A stretch of DNA of 64,000 nucleotides from contig NZ_FMTP01000007.1 of NCBI RefSeq assembly GCF_900100155.1, positions 151,091-215,090 on the forward strand, written 5' to 3'. The notes beneath the pieces are model-generated. The model saw only the letters and a program-made list of their open reading frames with translations. It was not told where the DNA came from and did no database searches. This DNA is from Ancylobacter rudongensis. Lineage in GTDB: Bacteria > Pseudomonadota > Alphaproteobacteria > Rhizobiales > Xanthobacteraceae. The position numbers and the translations under genes were made by a program. This document shows, one piece after another, positions 36,501 through 44,665 of this stretch (positions are counted from its first letter, which is position 1; every line of letters begins with the position of its first letter).

Positions 36501-36517
36501 TGTTTCAAAGTGAAACA
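36501..36517. promoter_or_regulatory. Perfect inverted repeat upstream of the imelysin cluster (candidate operator)
   Basis: TGTTTCAAAGTGAAACA: arms TGTTTCA and TGAAACA with a 3-base centre. It lies 95 bases before the start of the imelysin gene in the only sizeable gap of the cluster. Such GTTTCA/TGAAAC dyads are typical of dimeric repressors, including MarR-family regulators. It is one base longer than, and differs in the centre from, the ParB parS site. Confidence 0.5.
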
Positions 36518-36611
36518 ATTCCAATCTACGGACGAAGACTTGCGACCGATTTCGCCGGTGGCGTAGGAGTCTCCCGCTGAAGCGCCTCGGGGGCGCGGGA
36601 GGAGACCAACC

Positions 36612-37904
36612 ATGCGAGCCAGATCACTGTTCGCCACGCCGCTCGTCGCGGCCTTCGCGCTGGGGGCGGCCTTTGCCGTCGGTCTGGCCGCCGCCGACAC
36701 CCCGGCGCCGAAGGTGAAGGATATCGTTGCCACCTATGCCGACATCGCCGAGGCGATGTACACCGACAGCCTGACCACCGCCAAGGCGCTGCAAGGCGCG
36801 GTGAACACGCTCATCGCCACGCCGACCGAGGCCAATCTCGACGCCGCCAAGGCCGCCTGGAAGGCCGCCCGCGTGCCCTACCAGCAGACCGAGGGCTATC
36901 GCTTCGGCAACGCCATCGTCGATGAGTGGGAAGGCCGCGTGAACGCCTGGCCGCTGGATGAAGGCCTGATCGACTACGTCGACAAGAGCTATGGCGACTC
37001 GTCCGACGAGAACCCGCTCTACACCGCCAATGTGATCGCCAACACCAAGATCCGCGTCGGCAAGAAGACCATCGACGCCACCAAGATCACGCCGAAGCTG
37101 CTCGACAGCCTGCAGGAGGCCGGCGGCGTCGAATCCAACGTCGCCATCGGCTACCACGCGATCGAATTCCTGCTCTGGGGCCAGGACCTCAACGGCACCG
37201 GGCCCGGCGCCGGCAAGCGCCCGGTCACCGACTACGACACCGCCAACTGCACCAATGGCCATTGCGAGCGCCGCGCCGCCTATCTCAAGGCTGCCACCGA
37301 CCTTCTGGTGAGCGACCTCGAGGACATGGCCAAGTGGTGGGGCAAGAAGGGCAAGGCCCGCGCCGCCGTGGTGAAGCAGAAGGACAAGGCCGCGCTGGGC
37401 ACCATCCTCACCGGCCTCGGCTCGCTCTCCTATGGCGAACTGGCGGGCGAGCGGATGAAGCTCGGCCTCATCCTGCACGACCCCGAGGAGGAGCATGACT
37501 GCTTCTCCGACAACACCCACAACTCGCATTATTACGACGAGCTGGGCATCGCCTCCATCTACCGGGCCAAGTACACCCGCGTCGACGGCTCCGTCGTCGA
37601 GGGCGCGTCGGTGGCCGCCTACGCCAAGGCCAAGGCGCCGAAGGCCGCCGAAGAGGCCGAGGCCAAGATCGACGCCGCGCTCGCCGCGCTCAAGGCGATC
37701 AAGGACGAGGCCGACAGCGGCAAGCAGGCCTATGACCAGATGATCGGCGAAGGCAATGCCGAGGGCAACGCGCTGGTGCAGAAGGGCGTCGATTCGCTCG
37801 TCGCCCAGACCCGCGCCCTTGAAGGCGTGGTCGGCGCGCTCAAGCTCAAGATCAAGGTCGAGGGCTCGGACAGCCTGGACGATCCCTCCAAGGTCGGCGA
37901 GTGA
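36612..37904 (+). CDS. Imelysin family protein, IrpA-like (periplasmic iron handling)
   Basis: A 430-residue exported protein with a signal peptide ending near GLAAA-DT (residue 29). It has the imelysin metal-site motif GxHxxE as GYHAIE (180-185), followed by FLLWGQD, and the IrpA-type block [19 protein letters not shown]. Imelysin/IrpA and EfeO-M75 proteins are periplasmic and linked to iron uptake or iron regulation. The C-terminal quarter is Ala/Lys/Glu-rich helix. It heads a tight five-gene run (multicopper oxidase, di-haem protein, second imelysin, DUF1513). GGGAGGAGA precedes the ATG. Confidence 0.9.
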   Translation: MRARSLFATPLVAAFALGAAFAVGLAAADTPAPKVKDIVATYADIAEAMYTDSLTTAKALQGAVNTLIATPTEANLDAAKAAWKAARVPYQQTEGYRFGNAIVDEWEGRVNAWPLDEGLIDYVDKSYGDSSDENPLYTANVIANTKIRVGKKTIDATKITPKLLDSLQEAGGVESNVAIGYHAIEFLLWGQDLNGTGPGAGKRPVTDYDTANCTNGHCERRAAYLKAATDLLVSDLEDMAKWWGKKGKARAAVVKQKDKAALGTILTGLGSLSYGELAGERMKLGLILHDPEEEHDCFSDNTHNSHYYDELGIASIYRAKYTRVDGSVVEGASVAAYAKAKAPKAAEEAEAKIDAALAALKAIKDEADSGKQAYDQMIGEGNAEGNALVQKGVDSLVAQTRALEGVVGALKLKIKVEGSDSLDDPSKVGE

Positions 37905-37911
37905 GGCGGCC

Positions 37912-39396
37912 ATGAAAACCGGCGGCGCGGGTCTCTCGCGCCGCGCCTTTCTTGGCGCGGGCGCGGCGATCGGTGGGCTGGCGCTGCTCGCGCCGACCCG
38001 CACCGGCGCCGCGCGCGCGCCCTTCGACCCGCAATCCTTCGCGCCGACGCGCGAGGTGACGCTCACCGCCGGCGAGATGGAGCTGAAGCTCCTCGGTCCC
38101 GACAAGCCCGCGACCCGCATCCTCGCCTATGACGGCATCCCGTTCCAGACGCTGCGCATGCCGCGCGGCACCCGGCTCAAGGCGACCTTCGTCAACGGCA
38201 TCGACGAGGGCTCGACGCTGCATTTCCACGGCATCCGCATGCCGAACGAATTTGACGGCGTGCCGACGCTGACCCAGCCGCTGGTGCAGCCGGGCGGGCG
38301 CTTCAACCACCTGCTGCCGCTCGACGATCCCGGCACCTTCTTCTTCCATCCCCATTGCGACGAGACCGGGCAGGCCGGCAAGGGTCTCGCCGGCGTGCTG
38401 ATCGTCGAGGACACGCGCGACCCCGCCTTCGACGCCGAGCATGTGCTGTGCCTGAAGGACTGGCGCCTCGCGCCGGATGGCCGCTTTCTCGCCCTGTCCG
38501 AGCCGGAGGGTGCCTCGAAGGCCGGCACATTCGGCGCCACCCGCACGGTGAACGGCGCGGCCGCGGTGGAGCTGACGGCGCCCGCCGGCGGCCATGTCCG
38601 GCTGCGCATCCTGAACATCGATTCCACCCGCATCATGGATATCGGCGTGGAGGCCGGCGGGGCGAAGGATGCCGAAGCCTGGCTGATCGCGGTGGACGGC
38701 CATGCGCTGACCCCGGTGCGGCTCGACGATCTTCCCGATGGCGTCTGGCGCATGGGGCCGGCCCAGCGCATCGACCTCGATATCCGCATGCCGGCCAACG
38801 GCTCGCCGGTGACGCTAGGCGACTACCGCGCCGCCGACATCTACCAGTTCGCCACCCTCACCGCCGCCGGCAAGGTCGCCAAGCCCCGCAAGGGCCCGCT
38901 CGCCTTGCCGAAGCCGGAACTGCCGAAACCTGACGTCAAGAAGGCGTCCCGCCTGTCCTTCACCCTGCAGCAAGCGACTGGGCAGGCGGTGAAAGACCTC
39001 GCCCTGCCGGCGGACGACCCGCTCGCCAAGGCGCTGATCGATAGCCTGTGCGTCGGCTCGACCACCTATTGGGGCATCCAGTCCGAATCCTGGCCCACCG
39101 GGTCCAACCGCAACGTGCCGCCGCCGCTCGCCCGCATGGCGACCGGCGGGTCCTATGTGGTGGAGATCAAGAACGAGACGCGCTTTCCCCATCCGGTCCA
39201 TCTGCACGGCCACGCCTTCGAGGTGCTGAGCTCCAGCCTCGATCGCCTGCCGCGCCACTTCGCCGACACCGTGCTCGTCCAGCCCGGCGAGGCGGTCGAG
39301 ATCGCCTTTGTCGCCGCGCCGGGCGACTGGGTTTTTCACTGCCACATTCTGGAGCATATGGAGACCGGGATGATGGGCTGGTTCCGGATCGTGTGA
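37912..39396 (+). CDS. Tat-exported multicopper oxidase (probable ferroxidase or cuproxidase)
   Basis: A 494-residue multicopper oxidase that starts with a twin-arginine signal (SRRAFLG, Arg 10-11). All copper-ligand motifs are present: LHFHG (103-107), FHPHC (145-149), HPVHLHGHAF near 430, and HCHILEHMETGM (476-487), with C477 and H482 as type 1 copper ligands and M487 as the axial residue. Relatives include CueO-, CopA- and FtsP-like periplasmic oxidases. It lies between an imelysin and a di-haem protein, so oxidation of Fe(II) is the most reasonable role; that is inference from context. The ATG is seven bases after the imelysin stop. Confidence 0.9.
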   Translation: MKTGGAGLSRRAFLGAGAAIGGLALLAPTRTGAARAPFDPQSFAPTREVTLTAGEMELKLLGPDKPATRILAYDGIPFQTLRMPRGTRLKATFVNGIDEGSTLHFHGIRMPNEFDGVPTLTQPLVQPGGRFNHLLPLDDPGTFFFHPHCDETGQAGKGLAGVLIVEDTRDPAFDAEHVLCLKDWRLAPDGRFLALSEPEGASKAGTFGATRTVNGAAAVELTAPAGGHVRLRILNIDSTRIMDIGVEAGGAKDAEAWLIAVDGHALTPVRLDDLPDGVWRMGPAQRIDLDIRMPANGSPVTLGDYRAADIYQFATLTAAGKVAKPRKGPLALPKPELPKPDVKKASRLSFTLQQATGQAVKDLALPADDPLAKALIDSLCVGSTTYWGIQSESWPTGSNRNVPPPLARMATGGSYVVEIKNETRFPHPVHLHGHAFEVLSSSLDRLPRHFADTVLVQPGEAVEIAFVAAPGDWVFHCHILEHMETGMMGWFRIV

Positions 39397-40784
39397 TGGA
39401 GCGCCATCACGGCCGACAAATCAGCGCGGATGCCGCCTTCGGCGGAGGCTCCCCTGGGTCCCGGATCGGCGCTCCGGCTGCGCCTCCGCTGGTCCGGGAC
39501 ACGGCCTTATTTCCCGGACAAGCGGCGCGGAGCGCGGCGCCGATCCGGGCCCCAGCGAAGACTCCGCGCAGCGGCATCATCCGCAGCGCGGTCCTGCTCT
39601 GCGCCCTGCTTGTCTCCGCCTCCGCACCTGCCACGGCAGAGGACGGCCGCCTCGACGCCGCGATCGGCAAGGCGCTGTTCGAGCGGCCCTGGGTGCCGGC
39701 GCCGAGTTCCACCCGCGCCAATGATGGGCTCGGCCCGCTGTTCGATGCGCGCTCCTGCTCGGCCTGCCACCCCGCCGGCGGCGGAGCCGGCGCGACGGCG
39801 CTGGACGCCGCCGGCCGCCCGCAAGGGTTGGGGCTGGTGCTCTCCCTGTTCCGCAGCGATGGTCGCGGCGATCCCGTCTATGGCCACCGGCTGGAGACGA
39901 TGACGCTGCCTGGCGTGCCGGCCGAGGGCGCTTTCGCGGTGGTCGTTGAGAACGGCCGCCGCATTCCCCGCATCGAATCATCAGGCTATGGCCCGCTCGG
40001 TTCCGCGACCCATATGTCGCTGCGCGCCGCGCCTGATCTGCGCGGGCGCGGCAAGCTGGAATTGGTGGACGACGCGGCGATCCTCGCGCTGGAAGACCCC
40101 GATGACCGCGACGGCGACGGCGTGCGCGGGCGGGCCCGCCGGCTGCAAACGCCCGAGGGCGGCTCATCGATCGGCCGCTTCGGCTGGAAGGCGAGCCACC
40201 CGACGCTGGCCGGGCAGGCATCGGAAGCCTTTTCGCTCGATCTCGGCCTGTCGACGCCGCTGCGCCCCGAACCCTGGGGCGACTGCACCGACCTGCAGAC
40301 CGCCTGCCGCAACGCGCCGCAGGGCCGCGAAGAGGAGGGCGAGCCGGAGATTTCCGACGCCATCGTCCAGCGCCTCGTCACCTATCTCCGGGCGCTGAAA
40401 GTGCCGGAAGGCGGCGACGACACGCGCGGCAGGCGCCTCTTCGCCGCCACCGGCTGCGCCACCTGCCACCGCCCGGCGCTGCCCACCCGCGCCGGCGGCA
40501 CGGTGGCGCTGTACACCGATGTGCTGCTGCACGACATGGGCGAGGGGCTGGCCGACCCCGCCGGTGTTCCCGGCGCGGCGGCGGCGGAATGGCGCACCGC
40601 GCCGCTCGCCGGGCTCTCCGGTGCGCTGGATCGGGGCGTCGGCCTGCTGCATGACGGCCGCGCCGCCGATGTCGCGCAAGCGGTGCGCTGGCATGGCGGC
40701 GAGGCATCAGGCGCGCGTGCCCGTTTCGAGGCGCTGGGCAAGACCGAGCGCGCGCGGCTGATCGACTATGTGTCTTCTCTCTAA
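39396..40784 (+). CDS. Di-haem c-type cytochrome, DUF1111/thiol-oxidoreductase-like, with repeat-bearing N-terminus
   Basis: A 462-residue protein whose start overlaps the oxidase stop (TGATG). It has two c-haem motifs, CSACH (121-125) and CATCH (354-358), and blocks such as GPLFDARSCSACHP and DMGEGLAD typical of DUF1111 putative di-haem oxidoreductases found next to imelysins. The signal-like stretch (IIRSAVLLCALLVSASAPATA, about 61-81) is not at the N-terminus: residues 21-54 are encoded by two family B intergenic repeats (39458-39556). No other ATG, GTG or TTG lies in frame between 39396 and the signal. Either the true start is non-standard or the first 60 residues are a tolerated insertion. 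Confidence 0.82.
   Translation: MERHHGRQISADAAFGGGSPGSRIGAPAAPPLVRDTALFPGQAARSAAPIRAPAKTPRSGIIRSAVLLCALLVSASAPATAEDGRLDAAIGKALFERPWVPAPSSTRANDGLGPLFDARSCSACHPAGGGAGATALDAAGRPQGLGLVLSLFRSDGRGDPVYGHRLETMTLPGVPAEGAFAVVVENGRRIPRIESSGYGPLGSATHMSLRAAPDLRGRGKLELVDDAAILALEDPDDRDGDGVRGRARRLQTPEGGSSIGRFGWKASHPTLAGQASEAFSLDLGLSTPLRPEPWGDCTDLQTACRNAPQGREEEGEPEISDAIVQRLVTYLRALKVPEGGDDTRGRRLFAATGCATCHRPALPTRAGGTVALYTDVLLHDMGEGLADPAGVPGAAAAEWRTAPLAGLSGALDRGVGLLHDGRAADVAQAVRWHGGEASGARARFEALGKTERARLIDYVSSL
39458..39556. repeat. Family B palindromic repeats inside the di-haem protein reading frame
   Basis: GTCCCGGATCGGCGCTCCGG ... CTCCGCTGGTCCGGGAC (39458-39500) is followed by a second, inverted piece, TTTCCCGGACAAGC ... 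CCGATCCGGGCCCC (39510-39556). These match the intergenic family B copies, but here they are translated as residues 21-54 of the di-haem protein if the ATG at 39396 is used. Confidence 0.65.
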
Positions 40785-40799
40785 AGCGAGGCCTTGCCC

Positions 40800-41924
40800 A
40801 TGAACCGATCCCCCGTCGCCGTGGCGCTGGCGCTGGCGAGCCAGATCGGGCAGGCCGCTCAGGGCGTGCCGGGCCTCGCCACCGCCACCACGCTGCTCAC
40901 CACCCTGTTCATCGGCCGCGCCCATGCCGCGCCGGTCTCCGCCCCCGAGATCGTGCAGAGCTGGCTGCTGCCGCGCTACGACACGCTGCTCGCGAGCGCC
41001 AAGGCGCAGCAGGCGGCGTGGGACGATTTCTGCAAGGCGCCCTCGGCGCAGGGCGTGAAGGAACTGAAGGCGCGCTTCCAAGCGGTTTCCGAGGGCTGGT
41101 CGGCGGTGGAGTTCATCACCTTCGGCCCGGTCATGCTGTCGCTGCGGCCGGACCGCTTCAACCTGTTCCCCGAGCGGCGCAACGCGGTCGGCCGCTCGGT
41201 GGCGGAACTGCTCGCCGATCCCACGGACGAACGGCTGCAGCCGCAGCGTTTCTTCCGCCTCAGCGCCGCCGCGCAGGGCCTGCCGGCGCTGGAGCGGCTT
41301 CTCTATGATGAGGGTGCCGAGGCCGCCTTGGTGGCCGGGCCGGAGGCGGCGCGGCGCTGCGCGCTGGGGCAGGCGGTGGCGTTGAATCTGGTGACGATTG
41401 CCGGCGAGATTCGCGCCGGCTGGGGCAGCCCGAGCGAGGGGCTGCTGGCGCAGCTCATCGCCGGCAAGGCCGATCCGGTCTATTTCCCCGACCCCAACGC
41501 CCTGCTCAGCCAGATCGTCACCGACCTTGCCGGCGCCTATCAGCGTGTGGTCGACCAGCGGCTGCTTGTTGTGCTGGGCAAGAACATCGACGAGGCCAAG
41601 CCGCTGCTCGCCGACCGCCGGCGCAGCGGGCTGTCGAAGGAGACCATCGTCGCCATCGTCACCAGCGCCGGCGCGCTGGCGCAGGCGCTGAGCACCGGGC
41701 TGGACGCCAAGGATCAAGCGGGCCTCGCCGCGACGCTGCAGGTGGCGCAGGCGGCGGCGCAGGGCCTGCCGGAGGATATTGGCGACGCTGCCACCACGCC
41801 CGAGGGCCGCAAGGCGCTGCAGGCGGCGGTGGCCGCGTTCAAGGCGGCGCAGGCCGGCATCGCCCGGCCGCTGGCGGCGGGGCTTGGCGTGCCGCTCGGC
41901 TTCAACGCGCTCGACGGCGATTGA
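40800..41924 (+). CDS. Second imelysin family protein, metal motif altered
   Basis: A 374-residue exported protein with a signal peptide of about 43 residues ending AHA-AP. The helical imelysin/M75 domain follows. Where the family has GxHxxE it has GLPALE (160-165): the glycine and glutamate stay but proline replaces histidine, followed by RLLYD. As far as I recall, this type is the usual partner of DUF1111 genes, so it may scaffold rather than bind metal. It begins 15 bases after the di-haem gene and ends 11 bases before the DUF1513 gene. The C-terminal third is Ala-rich helix. Confidence 0.85.
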   Translation: MNRSPVAVALALASQIGQAAQGVPGLATATTLLTTLFIGRAHAAPVSAPEIVQSWLLPRYDTLLASAKAQQAAWDDFCKAPSAQGVKELKARFQAVSEGWSAVEFITFGPVMLSLRPDRFNLFPERRNAVGRSVAELLADPTDERLQPQRFFRLSAAAQGLPALERLLYDEGAEAALVAGPEAARRCALGQAVALNLVTIAGEIRAGWGSPSEGLLAQLIAGKADPVYFPDPNALLSQIVTDLAGAYQRVVDQRLLVVLGKNIDEAKPLLADRRRSGLSKETIVAIVTSAGALAQALSTGLDAKDQAGLAATLQVAQAAAQGLPEDIGDAATTPEGRKALQAAVAAFKAAQAGIARPLAAGLGVPLGFNALDGD

Positions 41925-41935
41925 GGGCGGCGGAC

Positions 41936-43048
41936 ATGGGCCTCATCGACCTTACTCGCCGCTCGCTCATCGGCACCTTCGGCGCACTCGCCGCCGCGCC
42001 GCGCGTGCTGTTCGCCAGCAATGCGGCGCATGCGCGCGACCATCTGCTCGATGCGGAGTGGCTGGCGACGGCGGGCGTGGAGGGCGGCTTCGCCCCCGTG
42101 GTGCTTTCCCCCGACCGGGAGGCGACGACGGTCGGCGCCGCGACCCAGCGCCTGCACTGGGTGGAGCCGAGCCCGGACGGGCGCACGGCGGTGGCGGTGG
42201 CACGCCGGCCCGGCACGACAGCCGTGCTGTTCGACCGCCGCGCTGGCACCGTGCTGGCGAGCTTCGAGCCGGGCGAGGGGCGGGTGTTCTCCGGCCATGG
42301 CCGCTTCATCGAGGGCGGACGGCGTTTCCTCGCGGTGGAGATCACGCGCGCGGACGGCGCCGGCGTGGTGACACGCCGCGTCGTCGAGGCGGGCTTCGCG
42401 GTGGAGGCGGAATGGGCCTCGGCCGGAATCGGTCCGCACGACATGCTGCCGGCAGGTGGCGCGCTCGTGGTGGCCAATGGCGGCATCGAACCGCACACGC
42501 CGGAAGCGCTCGGCGCCGAGATCGCCGGCTCCGGCATCGCCCGGCTGGACCCCGCCACCGGCGCCGTGCGGACGACCGCGACGCTCAGTGAAGACCTCGC
42601 CTCGCTCTCGCTGCGCCACCTCACCTCGGGCGCGGACGGCTTCACCGTGGTGGCGGCGCAGGACCTGCTGGCCGACGGCGTCGCCCGCCCGCTGCTCCAC
42701 GCGGTCGAGGGCGAGGGGCTGCGCGCCTTCGACGCGCCAGACGAGGCGTGGCGGGGACTGCGCACCTATGTCGGCTCGGTGTCGCTGGATGCCTCCGGCG
42801 CCTATGTCGCCGCCGCCAGCCCGCGCGGCAACCGTGTGGCGCTGTGGCGGCGCGACGGGCGCTATATCGGCGCGCTGCCGCTGGTCGATGGCTGCGGCCT
42901 CGCCCCGACCCGCGACGCCGGCCAGTTCCTCGCCACCAGCGGGCTCGGCGAGACGGTGCTGATCGGCACCGATGGCGACGGCGTCGGCGTCATTGCCCGC
43001 CGCTCCGGCGGCCCGCGCTACGACAATCACGCGGTTCTGGTGGGCTGA
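41936..43048 (+). CDS. DUF1513 family exported beta-propeller-like protein
   Basis: A 370-residue protein with a twin-arginine-like signal (TRRSLIGTFGALAAAPRVLFA, about residues 7-27) ending near AHA. The mature protein is rich in short repeated strands with GRF/GTV turns, such as GEGRVFSGHGRFIEGGRRFLAVE, and GIGPHDMLPAGGALVVANGGIEPH, which is the DUF1513 hallmark. DUF1513 genes are regularly last in imelysin/DUF1111 clusters. Biochemical role unknown; the family context is periplasmic iron handling. The upstream TTG at 41921 is less likely as the start. Confidence 0.87.
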   Translation: MGLIDLTRRSLIGTFGALAAAPRVLFASNAAHARDHLLDAEWLATAGVEGGFAPVVLSPDREATTVGAATQRLHWVEPSPDGRTAVAVARRPGTTAVLFDRRAGTVLASFEPGEGRVFSGHGRFIEGGRRFLAVEITRADGAGVVTRRVVEAGFAVEAEWASAGIGPHDMLPAGGALVVANGGIEPHTPEALGAEIAGSGIARLDPATGAVRTTATLSEDLASLSLRHLTSGADGFTVVAAQDLLADGVARPLLHAVEGEGLRAFDAPDEAWRGLRTYVGSVSLDASGAYVAAASPRGNRVALWRRDGRYIGALPLVDGCGLAPTRDAGQFLATSGLGETVLIGTDGDGVGVIARRSGGPRYDNHAVLVG

Positions 43049-43154
43049 AGGCTGCCGCCGGCACGCCGCGTTTTGCGGATGCCTGAACCGCCGGAACGGG
43101 ATAGAACGCGGCGGCTTTGCCCCATCGCTTCCTGTCCCGTTCCGGTCCCGTGCC

Positions 43155-44306
43155 ATGAATTCCCTCTTCGCCGCCCTGCCGACCACCGTGTTCGAGACCA
43201 TGTCGGCGCTGGCCCGCCAGCATGACGCGGTCAATCTTGGCCAGGGCTTTCCCGACGACCCCGGCCCGCGCGATGTGCGCGAGAAGGCGGCGCAGGCGGT
43301 GCTGGACGGCTGGAACCAGTACCCGCCGATGATGGGCACGCCGGAGCTACGCCGGGCGGTGGCTGATCACTACCGCGACTGGCAGGGGCTGGACCTCGAC
43401 CCGGAGTCCGAGGTGATGGTCACATCAGGCGCCACCGAGGCGATCGCTGGCGCGCTGCTGGCGCTGATCGAGCCGGGCGACGAGGTGGTGCTGTTCCAGC
43501 CGCTGTACGACGCCTACCTCCCGCTCGTGCGCCGCGCCGGCGGCGTGCCGCGCCTCGTGCGCCTGGTGCCGCCGCACTGGCGGCTCACCGAGGAGGCGCT
43601 GGACGAGGCCTTCACCCCGCGCACCAAGCTGGTGCTGTTCAACAACCCGCACAACCCGACGGGGCGGGTGTTCGACGCCGGGGAACTCGCGCTGCTCGCG
43701 GGCTACTGCATGCGCTCGGACGCGGTACTGGTGAGCGACGAGGTGTGGGAGCATGTGATCTTCGACGGGCGCGAGCACCAGTCCGTCCTCGCCCTGCCGG
43801 GGATGCGCGAGCGCAGCGTGAAGATCGGCTCGGCCGGCAAGATCTTCGGCATGACCGGCTGGAAGGTCGGTTTCGTCTGCGCCGCGCCGGAACTGATGCG
43901 GGTTCTGTCGAAGGCGCACCAGTTCCTCACCTTCACCACGCCTCCTTCCCTCCAGCACGCCGTCGCCTATGGGCTGGGCAAGGAGCGGGACTGGTTCCTC
44001 GGCATGCGGGCCGGGCTGCAGCGCTCGCGCGACCGGCTGGCAGACGGGCTGACGGCACTCGGCCTGCCGGTGCTGCCTTCGGCCGGCACCTATTTCCTCA
44101 ATGTCGACCTCGCCCCGCTCGACCCGCACCTGCGCGACGAGGCGTTCTGCCGGTCGCTGGTGGCGCGCGAGGGCGTGGCGGCGATCCCCGTCTCGGCCTT
44201 CTATGCGCAGGACCCGGTGGAGAGCGTGGTGCGCCTGTGCTTCGCCAAGACCGACGCCACGCTCGACCGGGCGCTGGAGCGCCTGAGCACGCTCAGCCGC
44301 GCCTGA
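43155..44306 (+). CDS. Class I/II PLP-dependent aminotransferase
   Basis: A 383-residue aminotransferase with the N-terminal VNLGQGFPDDPGP, the substrate segment NNPHNPTGRV and the PLP lysine in GSAGKIFGMTGWKVGF. This is the subgroup that includes methionine- and kynurenine/glutamine-type aminotransferases. The true amino donor is not readable. The ATG at 43155 gives the family N-terminus (NSLFAALPTTVFETM); longer in-frame starts reach into the previous gene. It lies between the iron cluster and the urea island, same strand as both, and is probably independent of each. Confidence 0.87.
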   Translation: MNSLFAALPTTVFETMSALARQHDAVNLGQGFPDDPGPRDVREKAAQAVLDGWNQYPPMMGTPELRRAVADHYRDWQGLDLDPESEVMVTSGATEAIAGALLALIEPGDEVVLFQPLYDAYLPLVRRAGGVPRLVRLVPPHWRLTEEALDEAFTPRTKLVLFNNPHNPTGRVFDAGELALLAGYCMRSDAVLVSDEVWEHVIFDGREHQSVLALPGMRERSVKIGSAGKIFGMTGWKVGFVCAAPELMRVLSKAHQFLTFTTPPSLQHAVAYGLGKERDWFLGMRAGLQRSRDRLADGLTALGLPVLPSAGTYFLNVDLAPLDPHLRDEAFCRSLVAREGVAAIPVSAFYAQDPVESVVRLCFAKTDATLDRALERLSTLSRA

Positions 44307-44665
44307 TGAGAGGAGTGCACCGGGTCGTCTCCCGGCGTGCGCCCTTCACTTGGGCGAGGTGCCGGCAGGCGCGCCTCACGGTACGCAACGGCGACAGACG
44401 GCGATGGCGCGTATATCGACACGCGAAGTCACGGCCGATTGAACAAAAACCGGGCAGTCCACCACCGCTATACCGCGCCTGTGCAATCAATGTGCCGATG
44501 CGCCCATTTTCTTGGCAATATGCCGCTGGGTCAGAGGCTTCCGCACGATGTTCGCATCGGAAGGTCTCTCAACCTCCCCATTCCCGCCCTTGGCACGCGG
44601 GTTGCAGATGCTCCCTCTGGCACGCGGACGGGGGTCCTGCGTGTGTACTCCAGAAGGGAATAAAG
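44307..44665. other. Regulatory gap upstream of the urea island
   Basis: This 359-base gap has no convincing ORF. It is partly A+T-richer (44410-44525), and carries a small hairpin with a TTCG loop (CGATG/CATCG, 44546-44559), the sigma-54 promoter at 44591 and a second copy of TGGCACGCGG at 44618. NtrC-type upstream sites should lie about 100-150 bases before the promoter. I could not find a clean GCAC...GTGC dyad with normal spacing. Confidence 0.5.
44591..44606 (+). promoter_or_regulatory. Sigma-54 (RpoN) promoter of the urt operon
   Basis: TGGCACGCGGGTTGCA matches the -24/-12 consensus TGGCACG-N4-TTGCA at every fixed position, with the exact 10-base GG-to-GC spacing. Expected transcription start is near 44617, about 50 bases before urtA. 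Sigma-54 with NtrC is the usual nitrogen-starvation control of urea uptake, so the match suits the genes that follow. Confidence 0.88.

Noticed and set aside
36501..36517. ParB parS site
   Set aside because: parS is TGTTTCACGTGAAACA (16 bases); this dyad has a 3-base AAG centre and is far from any parAB or origin gene, so it is reported only as a candidate operator.
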